From IMG/VR virus record IMGVR_UViG_3300008012_000237, positions 1 through 21,339 of that record: 21,339 nt of DNA; one strand, given 5' to 3'. This stretch comes from a virus. Positions 5,787-14,410 of the stretch are shown in pieces (the first letter of the stretch is position 1; the number at the start of each line of letters is the position of its first letter). The position numbers were made by a program, and so were the translations under genes. Under the pieces are notes generated by a model. That model did not search any database, was not told the DNA's origin, and was given only the letters and a program-made list of their open reading frames with translations.

Positions 5787-6319
5787 TGGAATTTAAGAAA
5801 ACACAAGAAGCACTTAAAACATTTGCCGAAACCGTTGTCAAGGAATCGAAGAAAATCGCACGTCAAAAATTCAAGAACACAACCGGGAATCTTGAAGGTT
5901 CAATTGGGTATGTTTTGAATGTATATGAAAATTCATTCAATCTTGAATTCACACTTGCAGCGGACAAAGACGGTGTACCTTATGGAAGTTTTGTTGACCT
6001 TGGTGTTCGTGGTTCAAAATCGAATTATCCAGCAAACAGAAATTCACCTTACAAATTTAGCGGAAACAAAAAATCAATTCCGCCACAATCACTTGACAAA
6101 TGGCTTGTGCGCAAAAAATTAGCACCACGAGACAATCAAGGACGATTCATTGACCGAAGATCAATCAAGTTTTTGATTGCACGTTCCATTTACGAAAAGG
6201 GTATCGAAGCGAGAAAATATTTCACAAAACCCTTTGAAGATAATTTTAACAAATTACCAAATGACGTTGTTGACGCGTTTGGATTAGACATTGACGAATT
6301 TTTTGAATTGACGACATGA
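5786..6319 (+). CDS. HK97 gp10-like head-tail joining protein
   Basis: I chose the ATG at 5786 (TGATG overlap with the previous stop) rather than an upstream TTG at 5777; this gives 177 aa. The N-terminal half is a basic helix (ETVVKESKKIARQKFKNTTG). A strand region with YGSFVDLGVRGSKSNYP follows; this aromatic-x(3)-VD-x-G-x-RG signature is typical of HK97 gp10-like and related minor tail/neck proteins. The C-terminal part has ARSIYEKGIEARKYFTKPFE, a helix also seen in that family. It would help join the filled head to the finished tail tube. The stop overlaps the next start as ATGA. Confidence 0.65.
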   Translation: MEFKKTQEALKTFAETVVKESKKIARQKFKNTTGNLEGSIGYVLNVYENSFNLEFTLAADKDGVPYGSFVDLGVRGSKSNYPANRNSPYKFSGNKKSIPPQSLDKWLVRKKLAPRDNQGRFIDRRSIKFLIARSIYEKGIEARKYFTKPFEDNFNKLPNDVVDAFGLDIDEFFELTT

Positions 6320-7764
6320 GTACAAAAATAAATGTAAGATCACCGTTTTATATTAACATCACCGAACCTTCGGTTCCGACACCAACATTCACGTGTGGGA
6401 TTGCGAACATCTTAAACTTATCAATTGACCAACAAGGTCAAATCAACACACCGACATTGTCATTTGGACAAATTGATTCAATCACTTCAAGTGATGCGGG
6501 TTTTTCAAATGGTAAGTTTGCAACGGTATCAACCGACACCGACAGAAACATCACCGTTCGTGTTTTGATTCCACAAGGATTTTCAAACGCAAGTGATGTT
6601 TACATTGATTGTGATAATCTTGTGACGCAACCCGCTTATGTTTTAAACACATCTTGTTCGGGTGGCCCGACAACAAACGGTTCAATTCCAAGTCAAACAT
6701 TAGACGTTGACGGTGATTCCGATACAATCGATTTGTCTTCTTATTTTACACAAGGAAGCGAAGCAATTGCGGGTTACACAATTTACAACCCTTCAGCGGT
6801 CGTCAATGCTTCAGTAAGTGGCGACACACTTACATTGTCATCAAATGCAATTGGTGGTTCAACCACGGTTCATGTATCGGCATTTGACAACGCATCAAAT
6901 TCTTGTACTGCGACACAATCAATAAGTGTGACAGTAAATGCACCAAGTCAAACTTATGCGTGTACAAATAACGGAATAAATGCATTGGCCGGTGGTTCAA
7001 TTGCACAAGACGGAACAATCACAAATCCAAATTCAACCGGAACAATCACGGCAATCAAGGCAACATCCGGCGGCGCAACAATCACATCACATTCAGCAAA
7101 CAACACCGGAAGTGATCGAAGTGTGACATTGTTCTTTGATATTACGGCACCGGCGGGATATTCAAATGCGGGTGCAACGATTGAATGTTCAGCAACATTT
7201 ACACAACCCGCGGGTGATCCCGAATTCACTTGTGACATTGCAAATTTAAGTGGACAACAGATTTCCACAAAAGGAATCATAAATCCCGGAAGTGCGCAAA
7301 TCGGTACAATTTCAGATTGGACGCCAAAAACATTTTCCGAAGTTTCAACCGACACATCAAGAACAATCACATTCACGGTTGATGTTCCAAGTGGATATTC
7401 AAATTCGGGAACAATCAGTTGTCCAAAGACAATAAATCAACCCGCATCAACACCAACGTGTGGAACAAACAATTTTTTCATAAGCGCGGGGTCATTGGTT
7501 CCGGGTAGTTTTTGCACCGCAGTATATCCAGTTTCAAGCGCGATTTCAAGCACCGGCAATTTATATGGACTTGGGGGTGTTGTGTGTAAAAATGGAACAC
7601 CATTCAATGGTCAAGACTTATATTATGCCGTTGCGGTAAGCAATGTAAATGTCGGCCCGAATTATGGTAATTTCATTATTTGGCAAATCGATTCAAATGG
7701 TGTTATTCTTGACGTAAGGGAATCAAATTGTAAGGGAACAGTCGGGGACACCGTCGCATTATAA
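6316..7764 (+). CDS. Repeat-rich Ig-like virion surface protein
   Basis: This 482-residue protein is rich in Ser, Thr, Asn and Gly, with almost no predicted helix. Three related units of about 75-90 residues start near residues 25 (FTCGIANI), 214 (YACTNNGI) and 304 (FTCDIANL). Each contains an S-D-R-x-(I/V)-T strand, a P-x-G-(F/Y)-SN turn and a final Cys followed by QPA. Between units 1 and 2 lies a cadherin/Ig-like segment (SIPSQTLDVDGDSDTIDLSS). The C-terminal 100 residues are distinct, end in SNCKGTVGDTVAL and resemble the terminal domains of the large protein at 8762. It probably sits on the tail surface and binds host polysaccharide or protein. It overlaps the previous gene by 4 nt. Confidence 0.7.
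   Translation: MSTKINVRSPFYINITEPSVPTPTFTCGIANILNLSIDQQGQINTPTLSFGQIDSITSSDAGFSNGKFATVSTDTDRNITVRVLIPQGFSNASDVYIDCDNLVTQPAYVLNTSCSGGPTTNGSIPSQTLDVDGDSDTIDLSSYFTQGSEAIAGYTIYNPSAVVNASVSGDTLTLSSNAIGGSTTVHVSAFDNASNSCTATQSISVTVNAPSQTYACTNNGINALAGGSIAQDGTITNPNSTGTITAIKATSGGATITSHSANNTGSDRSVTLFFDITAPAGYSNAGATIECSATFTQPAGDPEFTCDIANLSGQQISTKGIINPGSAQIGTISDWTPKTFSEVSTDTSRTITFTVDVPSGYSNSGTISCPKTINQPASTPTCGTNNFFISAGSLVPGSFCTAVYPVSSAISSTGNLYGLGGVVCKNGTPFNGQDLYYAVAVSNVNVGPNYGNFIIWQIDSNGVILDVRESNCKGTVGDTVAL
6388..7450 (+). repeat. Three diverged Ig-like coding repeats
   Basis: Units lie at about 6388-6645, 6954-7215 and 7225-7450. They align at protein level through their first Cys, the DR-x-(I/V)-T strand, the G-(F/Y)-SN turn and the closing C-x(n)-QPA. 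Units 2 and 3 are adjacent; unit 1 is separated from them by an unrelated Ig/cadherin-like segment. Confidence 0.65.
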
Positions 7765-7774
7765 AACAAAAAAA

Positions 7775-8761
7775 ATGGCATTAGGAAGCGCAACATTAAG
7801 ATTATATATTTATTCGGGAACTGAAGGTTCATATACCGACACCGACTTAAAATATACATTAAGTAAAAACATAATAAGCGGTCAATCAAACATTGTTCTT
7901 GAAATTGGTGAACTTGTTCGTGATTATCTTGACATCACATTTGACGGTTCATATACATCACACACAAAGTGGGTTTCCGCGGTTGTGACGTACTTCGATA
8001 CTAATGGTGACGAATACACATATTCAAGTCCTCAAACATTTAATTACATTGCACTTGACGGATATGGGTATTTTGAAGACGCAATCAATCCAGAATTGCA
8101 ACGTCATGCACTTATAAGCGCGGACAACATTTATTTGCCGGAAGGTACTGCGGGCAAACTTCCAATATTTGCTGAAGGTGTTGGCAAGGTGACGATCGAT
8201 TCAAGTGATACAGAAATCACCGACGATGGCAATTCAAACCAAAAGATTCAATACATTACAATTCCCGCAGATTCGTCAACAATACAAGTGTACGACACCG
8301 ACGACACAACTGTTTTAAAAACAATCACAGTCAACAATATATGTGAACCAAAATTCACACCTTACAAAGTGGTGTTTCAAAATAAATTAGGCGCATTGCA
8401 AGATTTGTATTTTTTCAAAAAAACAACCGAATCATTTAATGTCACAGATGAAACATTTAAACGTAATATCATAAACACCTCAACGGTCACTTATGATTTG
8501 GACGAAACACAAAATCAAAGATACAATGTCAACGGAAAAACAAGATTGACTTTGAATACTGGTTTTATAAAAGAAGACATGAATCAAACAATTGAAGAAT
8601 TGTTCTTGACTGAAAATGCGTGGATTGATTACGGTGGCAATGTGCTTCCGATAATCCCAGTAAGCAAATCAATGACATTCAAAACTTCATTGAACGACCG
8701 TTTAACCGATTACACAATTGATTTCGAATTTGGATTCGACAAGATAAACAACATCCGATAA
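7775..8761 (+). CDS. Putative tail structural protein (328 aa)
   Basis: The protein is beta-rich, starting SATLRLYIYSGTEGSYTDTD. Blocks such as IVLEIGELVRDYLDITFDGS and NPELQRHALISADNIYLPEG look like those of structural proteins that precede the large tail-tip gene in Bacteroidetes phages. The C terminus repeats strand-turn patterns (LTDYTIDFEFGFDKIN). There is no signal peptide or enzyme motif. It starts after an A-rich leader 10 nt past the previous stop, and its own stop directly abuts the next ATG, so it is made with the 1196-residue protein. A distal-tail or tip-adaptor role is inferred from position; I do not recognise a named family. Confidence 0.65.
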   Translation: MALGSATLRLYIYSGTEGSYTDTDLKYTLSKNIISGQSNIVLEIGELVRDYLDITFDGSYTSHTKWVSAVVTYFDTNGDEYTYSSPQTFNYIALDGYGYFEDAINPELQRHALISADNIYLPEGTAGKLPIFAEGVGKVTIDSSDTEITDDGNSNQKIQYITIPADSSTIQVYDTDDTTVLKTITVNNICEPKFTPYKVVFQNKLGALQDLYFFKKTTESFNVTDETFKRNIINTSTVTYDLDETQNQRYNVNGKTRLTLNTGFIKEDMNQTIEELFLTENAWIDYGGNVLPIIPVSKSMTFKTSLNDRLTDYTIDFEFGFDKINNIR

Positions 8762-11700
8762 ATGCTTCAAATACAATTATACGTTGAAAATGATCAAGGG
8801 GTTCTTGAAGAAGTCGAATTGTACAAGGACGAATCTGTCACACTTACGCAATCGATTCAAGATATTATGGACATCGAAAAGGTGTTCACCGATTATTCAA
8901 AGACGTTTAATGTCCCGGCATCAAAAACAAACAACAAATTTTTCAAGCATTTTTACAATTACCATATTGACGGATTTGATGCAAGAAGAAAAAAGAATGC
9001 GGAACTTCACCTTAACTACAAGCCGTTTAAAAAGGGAAAAATAAAACTTGAAGGTTCACAACTTAAAAACAATGAACCGCACACATACAAGTTGACATTC
9101 TTCGGAAACACCGTCACATTAAAAGACTTGATTGGCGAAGATAAACTTGGCAACCTTACCTTGTTAGACAATTTTAGTTTTCAATATAACGACACCAATA
9201 TTGAAACATACATGACGGACGGTATTGATGGGTATATTGGTGGTACAGATGAAATTGAAGATGCAATTGTTTTTCCGTTAATTACACACACCGATCGTTT
9301 GATATACGATTCGACAGATACTTCAGCAGGTACAAATAACTTGTTTTATTCATTACTTGACACAAACGCACACGGTGTCAAATTCAATCAGTTAAAACCC
9401 GCACTTCGTGTTTATGCAATCATTAAGGCAATTGAAAAGAAGTACGAAATTGAATTTTCCAATGATTTCTTTAATCAAACAAATTTGCAGTTTTATAATC
9501 TGTATATGTGGCTTCATGCAAAAGAAGGGTCTTTATTCGATGACCAAGATGCACAATATACAATCAAAGATTTCACAAATGTTCGTGGTGACGTTACACA
9601 CATAAGTGGTGTCCACAATTCATATTTGAATAATTCTTACGACGAATCAAAAGAAAAACGAACAATTCGTGTAAAAATAACACCGACAACAAGTGACGAA
9701 TATGGTCTTGTGATAAAACAAAACGGTGAAGAATTCAAGAAGTTTTCGGGATTAAGTGGGACGACAACAAACGGTGTTTCAAACAATGTCCCCGAAATTG
9801 AAATCCCAAATGGTGAATATACATTTTTCATTGAAGCTGAAAATGCTGCGACATTTACGGCTGACATAACAATCGAACAAACCGGTGGTGGTTTCCTTGG
9901 ATTAGCGGGAAGAAAACAAATCACATTCACCGGGAGTGTTGGAGTGCTTGTCGATGAACTTTTAAATATCACGTCGAACTTACCAAAAATGAAAACATTG
10001 GACTTCTTGTCCGGTATTTTTAAAATGTTCAATCTGACTTCATTTGTTGATGACAATGGTAAAATCGTTGTCAAGACATTGGATTCATTTTATGCTTCTT
10101 CGACAAACACTTGGGACATCACAAAACATTTAGACAAAGAAGAATCAATTGTTGATTCGGTTATTCCTTACCGACAAGTCAATCTTGGATACAAGGGTGG
10201 CGACACATTTCTTGCAAAGAACCACGAAAACCTTGCAAATAAAAAATGGGGAACATTAGAATATGCAGCATCGGACAAATTCGAAGGTGATGCATACGAC
10301 ATTGAAATCCCATTTGAACACATGAAGTTTGAACGTCTTCGTGATGCCGTAAGTGGTGGCCAAACAAATATTCAATGGGGTTGGTCGGTTGATTCAAAAC
10401 AAGAATCCACAATCGGTGAACCGCTTCTTTTTTATATTGGAAGACCAATCGCAACAATTGCCGCAGTAAAGATTGACGGAAGTCGTGTGAATATCGCATC
10501 ACCTTACACACCGACAAATTCATTGCAACTGACAAACTTATTTGGTGATCAATCGCAGTCATTAAATTTTCACGGTGAATTTGATGAATATACAGAAATC
10601 CCAAATGACAACACCTTGTTTGAAACATATTATAAGGATTATGTCAAGGATTTATTTGATAAGCAAAAACGATTGACATTTGTTTCGGCATATTTACCGA
10701 TGTCAATCACCGAACAATTATCCCTTGCGGATAAGATTATCATATTCGATAATTTATATCGTATCAATAAAATCACGACAAACTTCGAAACCAACAAATC
10801 GGATTTGGAATTGACAAACATACTTGAAGAAAAAGTATTCAATGTCAATCCTTTGGAAATCAATGTTGATTTGTCAAATGATATAATCACCGCAGATTCG
10901 TCAATATTAACCGCTGACATTGGAAACATTCTTGCGGACGGATTTACGATAATAGGAACACCGGAAGTCCCGGATGAAATCGAATCAAACGAAGTATCAC
11001 CACCAACAAGTGAACCTTGTGATGTTACTGCGGCAACAATTGGAAACGAAGAAAGTGTTTCGGGTTGTGACAATATCATATTCCGTACAACAATATTGAC
11101 CAAGGGAACATTGTGCGGAACTCAACAAATTGATGAATTTGGTTTCCTTTTGTCATCGACTGAATCTGACTTGACGGCAAGTGACGACATCGACACATTG
11201 AAGGCGGATTCAAATATTCAAGTCGTCCCGGTTATTCGACAAGCTGGTTCACCTTCTTTGACAAGTGGTCAAAAAACAACAACCAAGACTGGACTGACTG
11301 ACCCAGCAACACAATTTGCAAGATTTTATGTCCGTACAAATACAAGTGATTTATACGCATTTGCAGACGTTATTTCAAACGTATTCAGCGAAACAACAAG
11401 TTGTGGTGAATTTAGCACCGGTGATTCGACATCAATCACAGTTGACAATACCGTATTGACTGCGGATGTTGGTGACACCGACGGCGACGGAACACCCGAA
11501 GCACAAGTTTCAAACGCATTCTTGACATTGAGTGCGGGAACGGGTGACATAACTGGATATTCATCAATTCCAACACTTGCAGAAATTGACGCAAAAGAAG
11601 CAACAACACAAGCAGCCGGACGATGTGGCGAAACATTATTGTTTGGAACAATGTATCACAACGGTGACGGTGATGTTCCAGTTGTTGGTGATTCGATAAA

Positions 11701-12352
11701 AATGACGTTCAACTCAAATTACGCGGGCGGATATGGTTCATTCCCACAAATAATTGGGCCACCAGCAACATCAAATGATTATGGCGCATTTGCGTTTGGT
11801 TCAACCGATGACGGAACATTTGTTTCCGGTTCACGTTACAATTTAGAAGTGACAAAATATTTGGTTTTCCAATGGTCAACCGCAAAGGTGGTTGCCATTT
11901 ATAATTGTCCGGATGCCGTCATTGAATCAAGAACGACTTGGGGGAATTTAATATCCGGAAACGGTTCCGTATATGGTTTCTCAACAATACCGACATCAAT
12001 TGATGACATATTAAATTCGGCATGGTACACCGATCTTGGGAAAACACCGCCTAGTTGTACTGGTAATACAAAAATTCCAGCAGATTCAACAAGTTTACAC
12101 AATGGTCAAGGAAATTTACCAGTTGTCGGCGACAAGATTTGTCTTCGAACAGATCAAAATTTCAATGGTGGATTTGAATCATTTGGTGGGATTCCGGCGG
12201 GTTATGTGGTCGGTTTTGGAATTGATACAGATAAATTTTATGCAGCGTTTGGCATTTTAGATTCAACAATAAGAACGGGAAACAATTTTGTCGGATTTCT
12301 TGTTGCGGATGTGCGCACCGCCGAGGTTGTTGCAAGATATGATTGTCCTTAA
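8762..12352 (+). CDS. Large tail-tip/adhesin protein (1196 aa)
   Basis: This is the largest protein in the window. The first part (about residues 1-700) begins with a block of strands and a DIEKVFTDYSKTFNVPASKT motif. It looks like the constant tail-tip region of Bacteroidetes siphophages, including NYKPFKKGKIKLEGSQLKN. A proline/threonine-rich linker near 730-760 follows, then a fibronectin-like segment (DEFGFLLSST and TGLTDPATQFARFYVRTN). A DTDGDGTPE calcium-loop-like motif comes next. The protein ends in two tandem related domains (about 931-1050 and 1071-1196), each closing with YNCP or YDCP. The N-terminal part probably anchors it to the tip below the tape measure, and the C-terminal domains likely bind the receptor. 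No endosialidase or peptidase motif is visible. Confidence 0.75.
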   Translation: MLQIQLYVENDQGVLEEVELYKDESVTLTQSIQDIMDIEKVFTDYSKTFNVPASKTNNKFFKHFYNYHIDGFDARRKKNAELHLNYKPFKKGKIKLEGSQLKNNEPHTYKLTFFGNTVTLKDLIGEDKLGNLTLLDNFSFQYNDTNIETYMTDGIDGYIGGTDEIEDAIVFPLITHTDRLIYDSTDTSAGTNNLFYSLLDTNAHGVKFNQLKPALRVYAIIKAIEKKYEIEFSNDFFNQTNLQFYNLYMWLHAKEGSLFDDQDAQYTIKDFTNVRGDVTHISGVHNSYLNNSYDESKEKRTIRVKITPTTSDEYGLVIKQNGEEFKKFSGLSGTTTNGVSNNVPEIEIPNGEYTFFIEAENAATFTADITIEQTGGGFLGLAGRKQITFTGSVGVLVDELLNITSNLPKMKTLDFLSGIFKMFNLTSFVDDNGKIVVKTLDSFYASSTNTWDITKHLDKEESIVDSVIPYRQVNLGYKGGDTFLAKNHENLANKKWGTLEYAASDKFEGDAYDIEIPFEHMKFERLRDAVSGGQTNIQWGWSVDSKQESTIGEPLLFYIGRPIATIAAVKIDGSRVNIASPYTPTNSLQLTNLFGDQSQSLNFHGEFDEYTEIPNDNTLFETYYKDYVKDLFDKQKRLTFVSAYLPMSITEQLSLADKIIIFDNLYRINKITTNFETNKSDLELTNILEEKVFNVNPLEINVDLSNDIITADSSILTADIGNILADGFTIIGTPEVPDEIESNEVSPPTSEPCDVTAATIGNEESVSGCDNIIFRTTILTKGTLCGTQQIDEFGFLLSSTESDLTASDDIDTLKADSNIQVVPVIRQAGSPSLTSGQKTTTKTGLTDPATQFARFYVRTNTSDLYAFADVISNVFSETTSCGEFSTGDSTSITVDNTVLTADVGDTDGDGTPEAQVSNAFLTLSAGTGDITGYSSIPTLAEIDAKEATTQAAGRCGETLLFGTMYHNGDGDVPVVGDSIKMTFNSNYAGGYGSFPQIIGPPATSNDYGAFAFGSTDDGTFVSGSRYNLEVTKYLVFQWSTAKVVAIYNCPDAVIESRTTWGNLISGNGSVYGFSTIPTSIDDILNSAWYTDLGKTPPSCTGNTKIPADSTSLHNGQGNLPVVGDKICLRTDQNFNGGFESFGGIPAGYVVGFGIDTDKFYAAFGILDSTIRTGNNFVGFLVADVRTAEVVARYDCP
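11554..12349 (+). repeat. Tandem duplicated terminal domain of the tail-tip protein
   Basis: Two units at about 11554-11911 and 11972-12349 share the order (Y-x-S-x-IPT), a Cys, an HNG(D/Q)G-x-(V/L)-PVVGD block, an N-x-(A/N)-GG-(Y/F)-x-SF block, and a final (Y/F)-x(2)-F-x(6)-A-x-VVA-x-Y-(N/D)-CP. Conservation is at protein level with clear DNA divergence, so the duplication is old. Confidence 0.75.
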
Positions 12353-12361
12353 ATAAAAAAA

Positions 12362-12505
12362 ATGATTGATAATATTTTAAACCTACTGCAAATCGCAAAA
12401 GAAGAAAACTGGCAAGGCGAATACATCGACACCGCCCTTGGAAAAAACAAGATTCCCCAAACATTAAGGGAAGCAATAAAACAAATAAAACATGAAACAA
12501 GTTGA
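12362..12505 (+). CDS. Small ORF (47 aa) overlapping the tape measure start
   Basis: ATG 12362 to TGA 12503-12505 encodes 47 residues: MIDNILNLLQIAKEENWQGE, then a segment with YIDTALGKNKIP and an amphipathic helix TLREAIKQIKHE. It follows the tail-tip gene by 9 nt after an A-rich leader and overlaps the tape measure start at 12492 by 14 nt, so the two are probably translationally coupled. Composition is protein-like and it fills an otherwise empty gap of 139 nt. A small chaperone or leader role for the tape measure is possible but unproven. Confidence 0.55.
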   Translation: MIDNILNLLQIAKEENWQGEYIDTALGKNKIPQTLREAIKQIKHETS

Positions 12506-14381
12506 AATTGAATTAATTGCCAAGGCCGACAAGGCCATAAAGGAAGTCCAAGATTTAAAAAAGGAACTTGAAGCATCACGCAAGGCAACCGAAGAAATAA
12601 ACGAAACCGGAAAGAAGGGATTCAAGGGTCTTGGAAAATCCTTGAAAGACGTTCAAAAAGGTGTTGCCGGAATCAAAAAAGGATTTGGCGTTGCTGGTAT
12701 TGCCGTCAAGGGTTTTGTCTTGGCGTTGGGTGCTGGTATATTCAAAACGTTTGTTGATATTGCAAAACAAAATCAAGTTGTTGTTGATGCACTTGCAGTC
12801 GCATTTGGAACGGTTTCGTCCGTTGTGAATCAAGTTGTGAATGGTTTGACAAACGCATACAAATCGGTTCAAGATGCAACTGGTGGTTTTGATGCACTCG
12901 GAAAGGTCTTAAAAAATGTTGTACTTATTCCCTTAAATGTAATTAAAACAACATTCTTTGGACTTCAAAAGGCATTACTTACGGCACAAGCCGCGTGGGA
13001 AATGTCATTCCTTGGTGGCAAAGACCCGCAAAAACTTGCTGAATTAAATACCAAACTTGAAGAAGTTGATGCAAACATCAAAGAATCAACATCGTCACTT
13101 GTCGATAATGTAAAGAATATCGGTCAAGGATTCAGCGAAGCCGTTGACGAAGTTGCGACATTTGGTAAGGCGGCAATCGATAACATCAAAGAAATCGACG
13201 TTGTTCAAACGGCATCAAATCAGAAACGTTTACAACAATTAAGAAACGAGGCAAGACTGGCCATTGCAGAAAACGACAAACTTCAGTTTGAATATCAACT
13301 TGCAGCGGAACGACAAAGACAACTTCGTGACGACGTTACGGCATCAATTGAAGACCGTACAAAGGCAAACAACAAACTTGGCGAAGTATTACAAGAACAA
13401 TTTGCATTGCAAGAAGCAAACGCCTTGAAATTGCTTGAACTTCGAAAACTTGAATTGGCGGCAAATCCACAATCCATTGAAGCACAAGAAGCACTTATTG
13501 AAGCAGAAAAGAATCTTGCAGACGTCCGGGAAAACATTGCCGGGTTTGAATCTGAACAACGTGTGAATGCTGAAGCATTAGAATTGGAAGCGATTGAACT
13601 TATCAATACCAAAAAAGAAGCGGAAAACGCACGACTGATTGCAAAGAAACAATTCAATGCCGAAGAAATTGACGATGAACTTGCAAAACTTCAAGCATTA
13701 AAAGAAATCGCACTTCAAGAAAAAGAACTTGAAGAAACAAGATTGCAAGAACAAATCGATCGACTTGGAATCGGAACACAAGCACGTCAAGATGCCGAAC
13801 AACAATTGCTTGATTTCCGACAAGAAAAAGATTTGCAAATCCAAGAACTTGACAACCAAATCACGGATCAAGAAGACAAGAACAGAAAACAAACATTGGC
13901 CGAAGAAGAACTTCTTCAAAAACAAAAACTTGCAATTGCGAGTGATGCCCTTGGTGCCGTGTCACAATTACTCGGTGAAAATTCCAAGGCTGGTAAGGCT
14001 GCGGCAATTGCTCAAGCAATTATCAATTCATATCTTGGATTCACCGAAGTACTTAAAACACCGACAACACTTCCCGAACCGTTTGGTTCAATTCAAAAGG
14101 CCGTGTCCGCTGCGGGTATTCTTGCGAGTGGTTTAAAAACGGTCAAACAAATTGCATCAACACAAATTCCGGGTGGGGGTGGTGGTTCAGCGGGCGCACG
14201 GGGTGCGTCAGCACCAGCGGCACCAGCATTCAATGTCGTGGGTGCATCACCGGAAAATCAACTTGCCGAAGCATTGGGCGACCAACAAAAACAACCGGTC
14301 AAGGCTTATGTGGTATCGGATGACGTTACAAATGCACAAGCAATGGATCGTAAAATTGTCAAAGGTGCGTCAATTGGATAA
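12492..14381 (+). CDS. Tail tape measure protein
   Basis: This 629-residue protein starts with a charged coiled coil (residues 1-45). A hydrophobic, glycine-rich region follows at about 60-170 (GVAGIAVKGFVLALGAGIF, VVVDALAVAFGTVSSVV), then a long Glu/Lys/Gln/Ala-rich coiled coil to about 500. After that comes a second hydrophobic helix near AAAIAQAIINSYLGF and a glycine/alanine-rich linker with GGGGGSAGARG. The end, KAYVVSDDVTNAQAMDRKI, is a C-terminal signature I associate with tape measures of Bacteroidetes phages. It sets tail length; at about 1.5 Angstrom per residue the tail would be roughly 95 nm, an estimate. No peptidase or muramidase domain is visible. Confidence 0.9.
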   Translation: MKQVEIELIAKADKAIKEVQDLKKELEASRKATEEINETGKKGFKGLGKSLKDVQKGVAGIKKGFGVAGIAVKGFVLALGAGIFKTFVDIAKQNQVVVDALAVAFGTVSSVVNQVVNGLTNAYKSVQDATGGFDALGKVLKNVVLIPLNVIKTTFFGLQKALLTAQAAWEMSFLGGKDPQKLAELNTKLEEVDANIKESTSSLVDNVKNIGQGFSEAVDEVATFGKAAIDNIKEIDVVQTASNQKRLQQLRNEARLAIAENDKLQFEYQLAAERQRQLRDDVTASIEDRTKANNKLGEVLQEQFALQEANALKLLELRKLELAANPQSIEAQEALIEAEKNLADVRENIAGFESEQRVNAEALELEAIELINTKKEAENARLIAKKQFNAEEIDDELAKLQALKEIALQEKELEETRLQEQIDRLGIGTQARQDAEQQLLDFRQEKDLQIQELDNQITDQEDKNRKQTLAEEELLQKQKLAIASDALGAVSQLLGENSKAGKAAAIAQAIINSYLGFTEVLKTPTTLPEPFGSIQKAVSAAGILASGLKTVKQIASTQIPGGGGGSAGARGASAPAAPAFNVVGASPENQLAEALGDQQKQPVKAYVVSDDVTNAQAMDRKIVKGASIG

Positions 14382-14410
14382 CAAAAAACGAAAAATTTTA
14401 TTTTAATAAT

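Noticed and set aside
6954-7376. Open frame of 140 codons on the minus strand in the Ig-like gene
   Set aside because: It is a shadow of the repetitive Thr/Ser/Asn-rich coding sequence with no independent signals.
9637-10074. Open frame of 145 codons on the minus strand within the tail-tip gene
   Set aside because: It lies wholly inside a well-supported plus-strand gene, has no leader or neighbours on its strand, and every other gene is on the plus strand.
13729-14136. Lysine-rich open frame on the plus strand inside the tape measure gene
   Set aside because: Composition is that of a shifted reading of CAAGAA/GAAAAA-rich coiled-coil codons, without a start context or support from neighbours.
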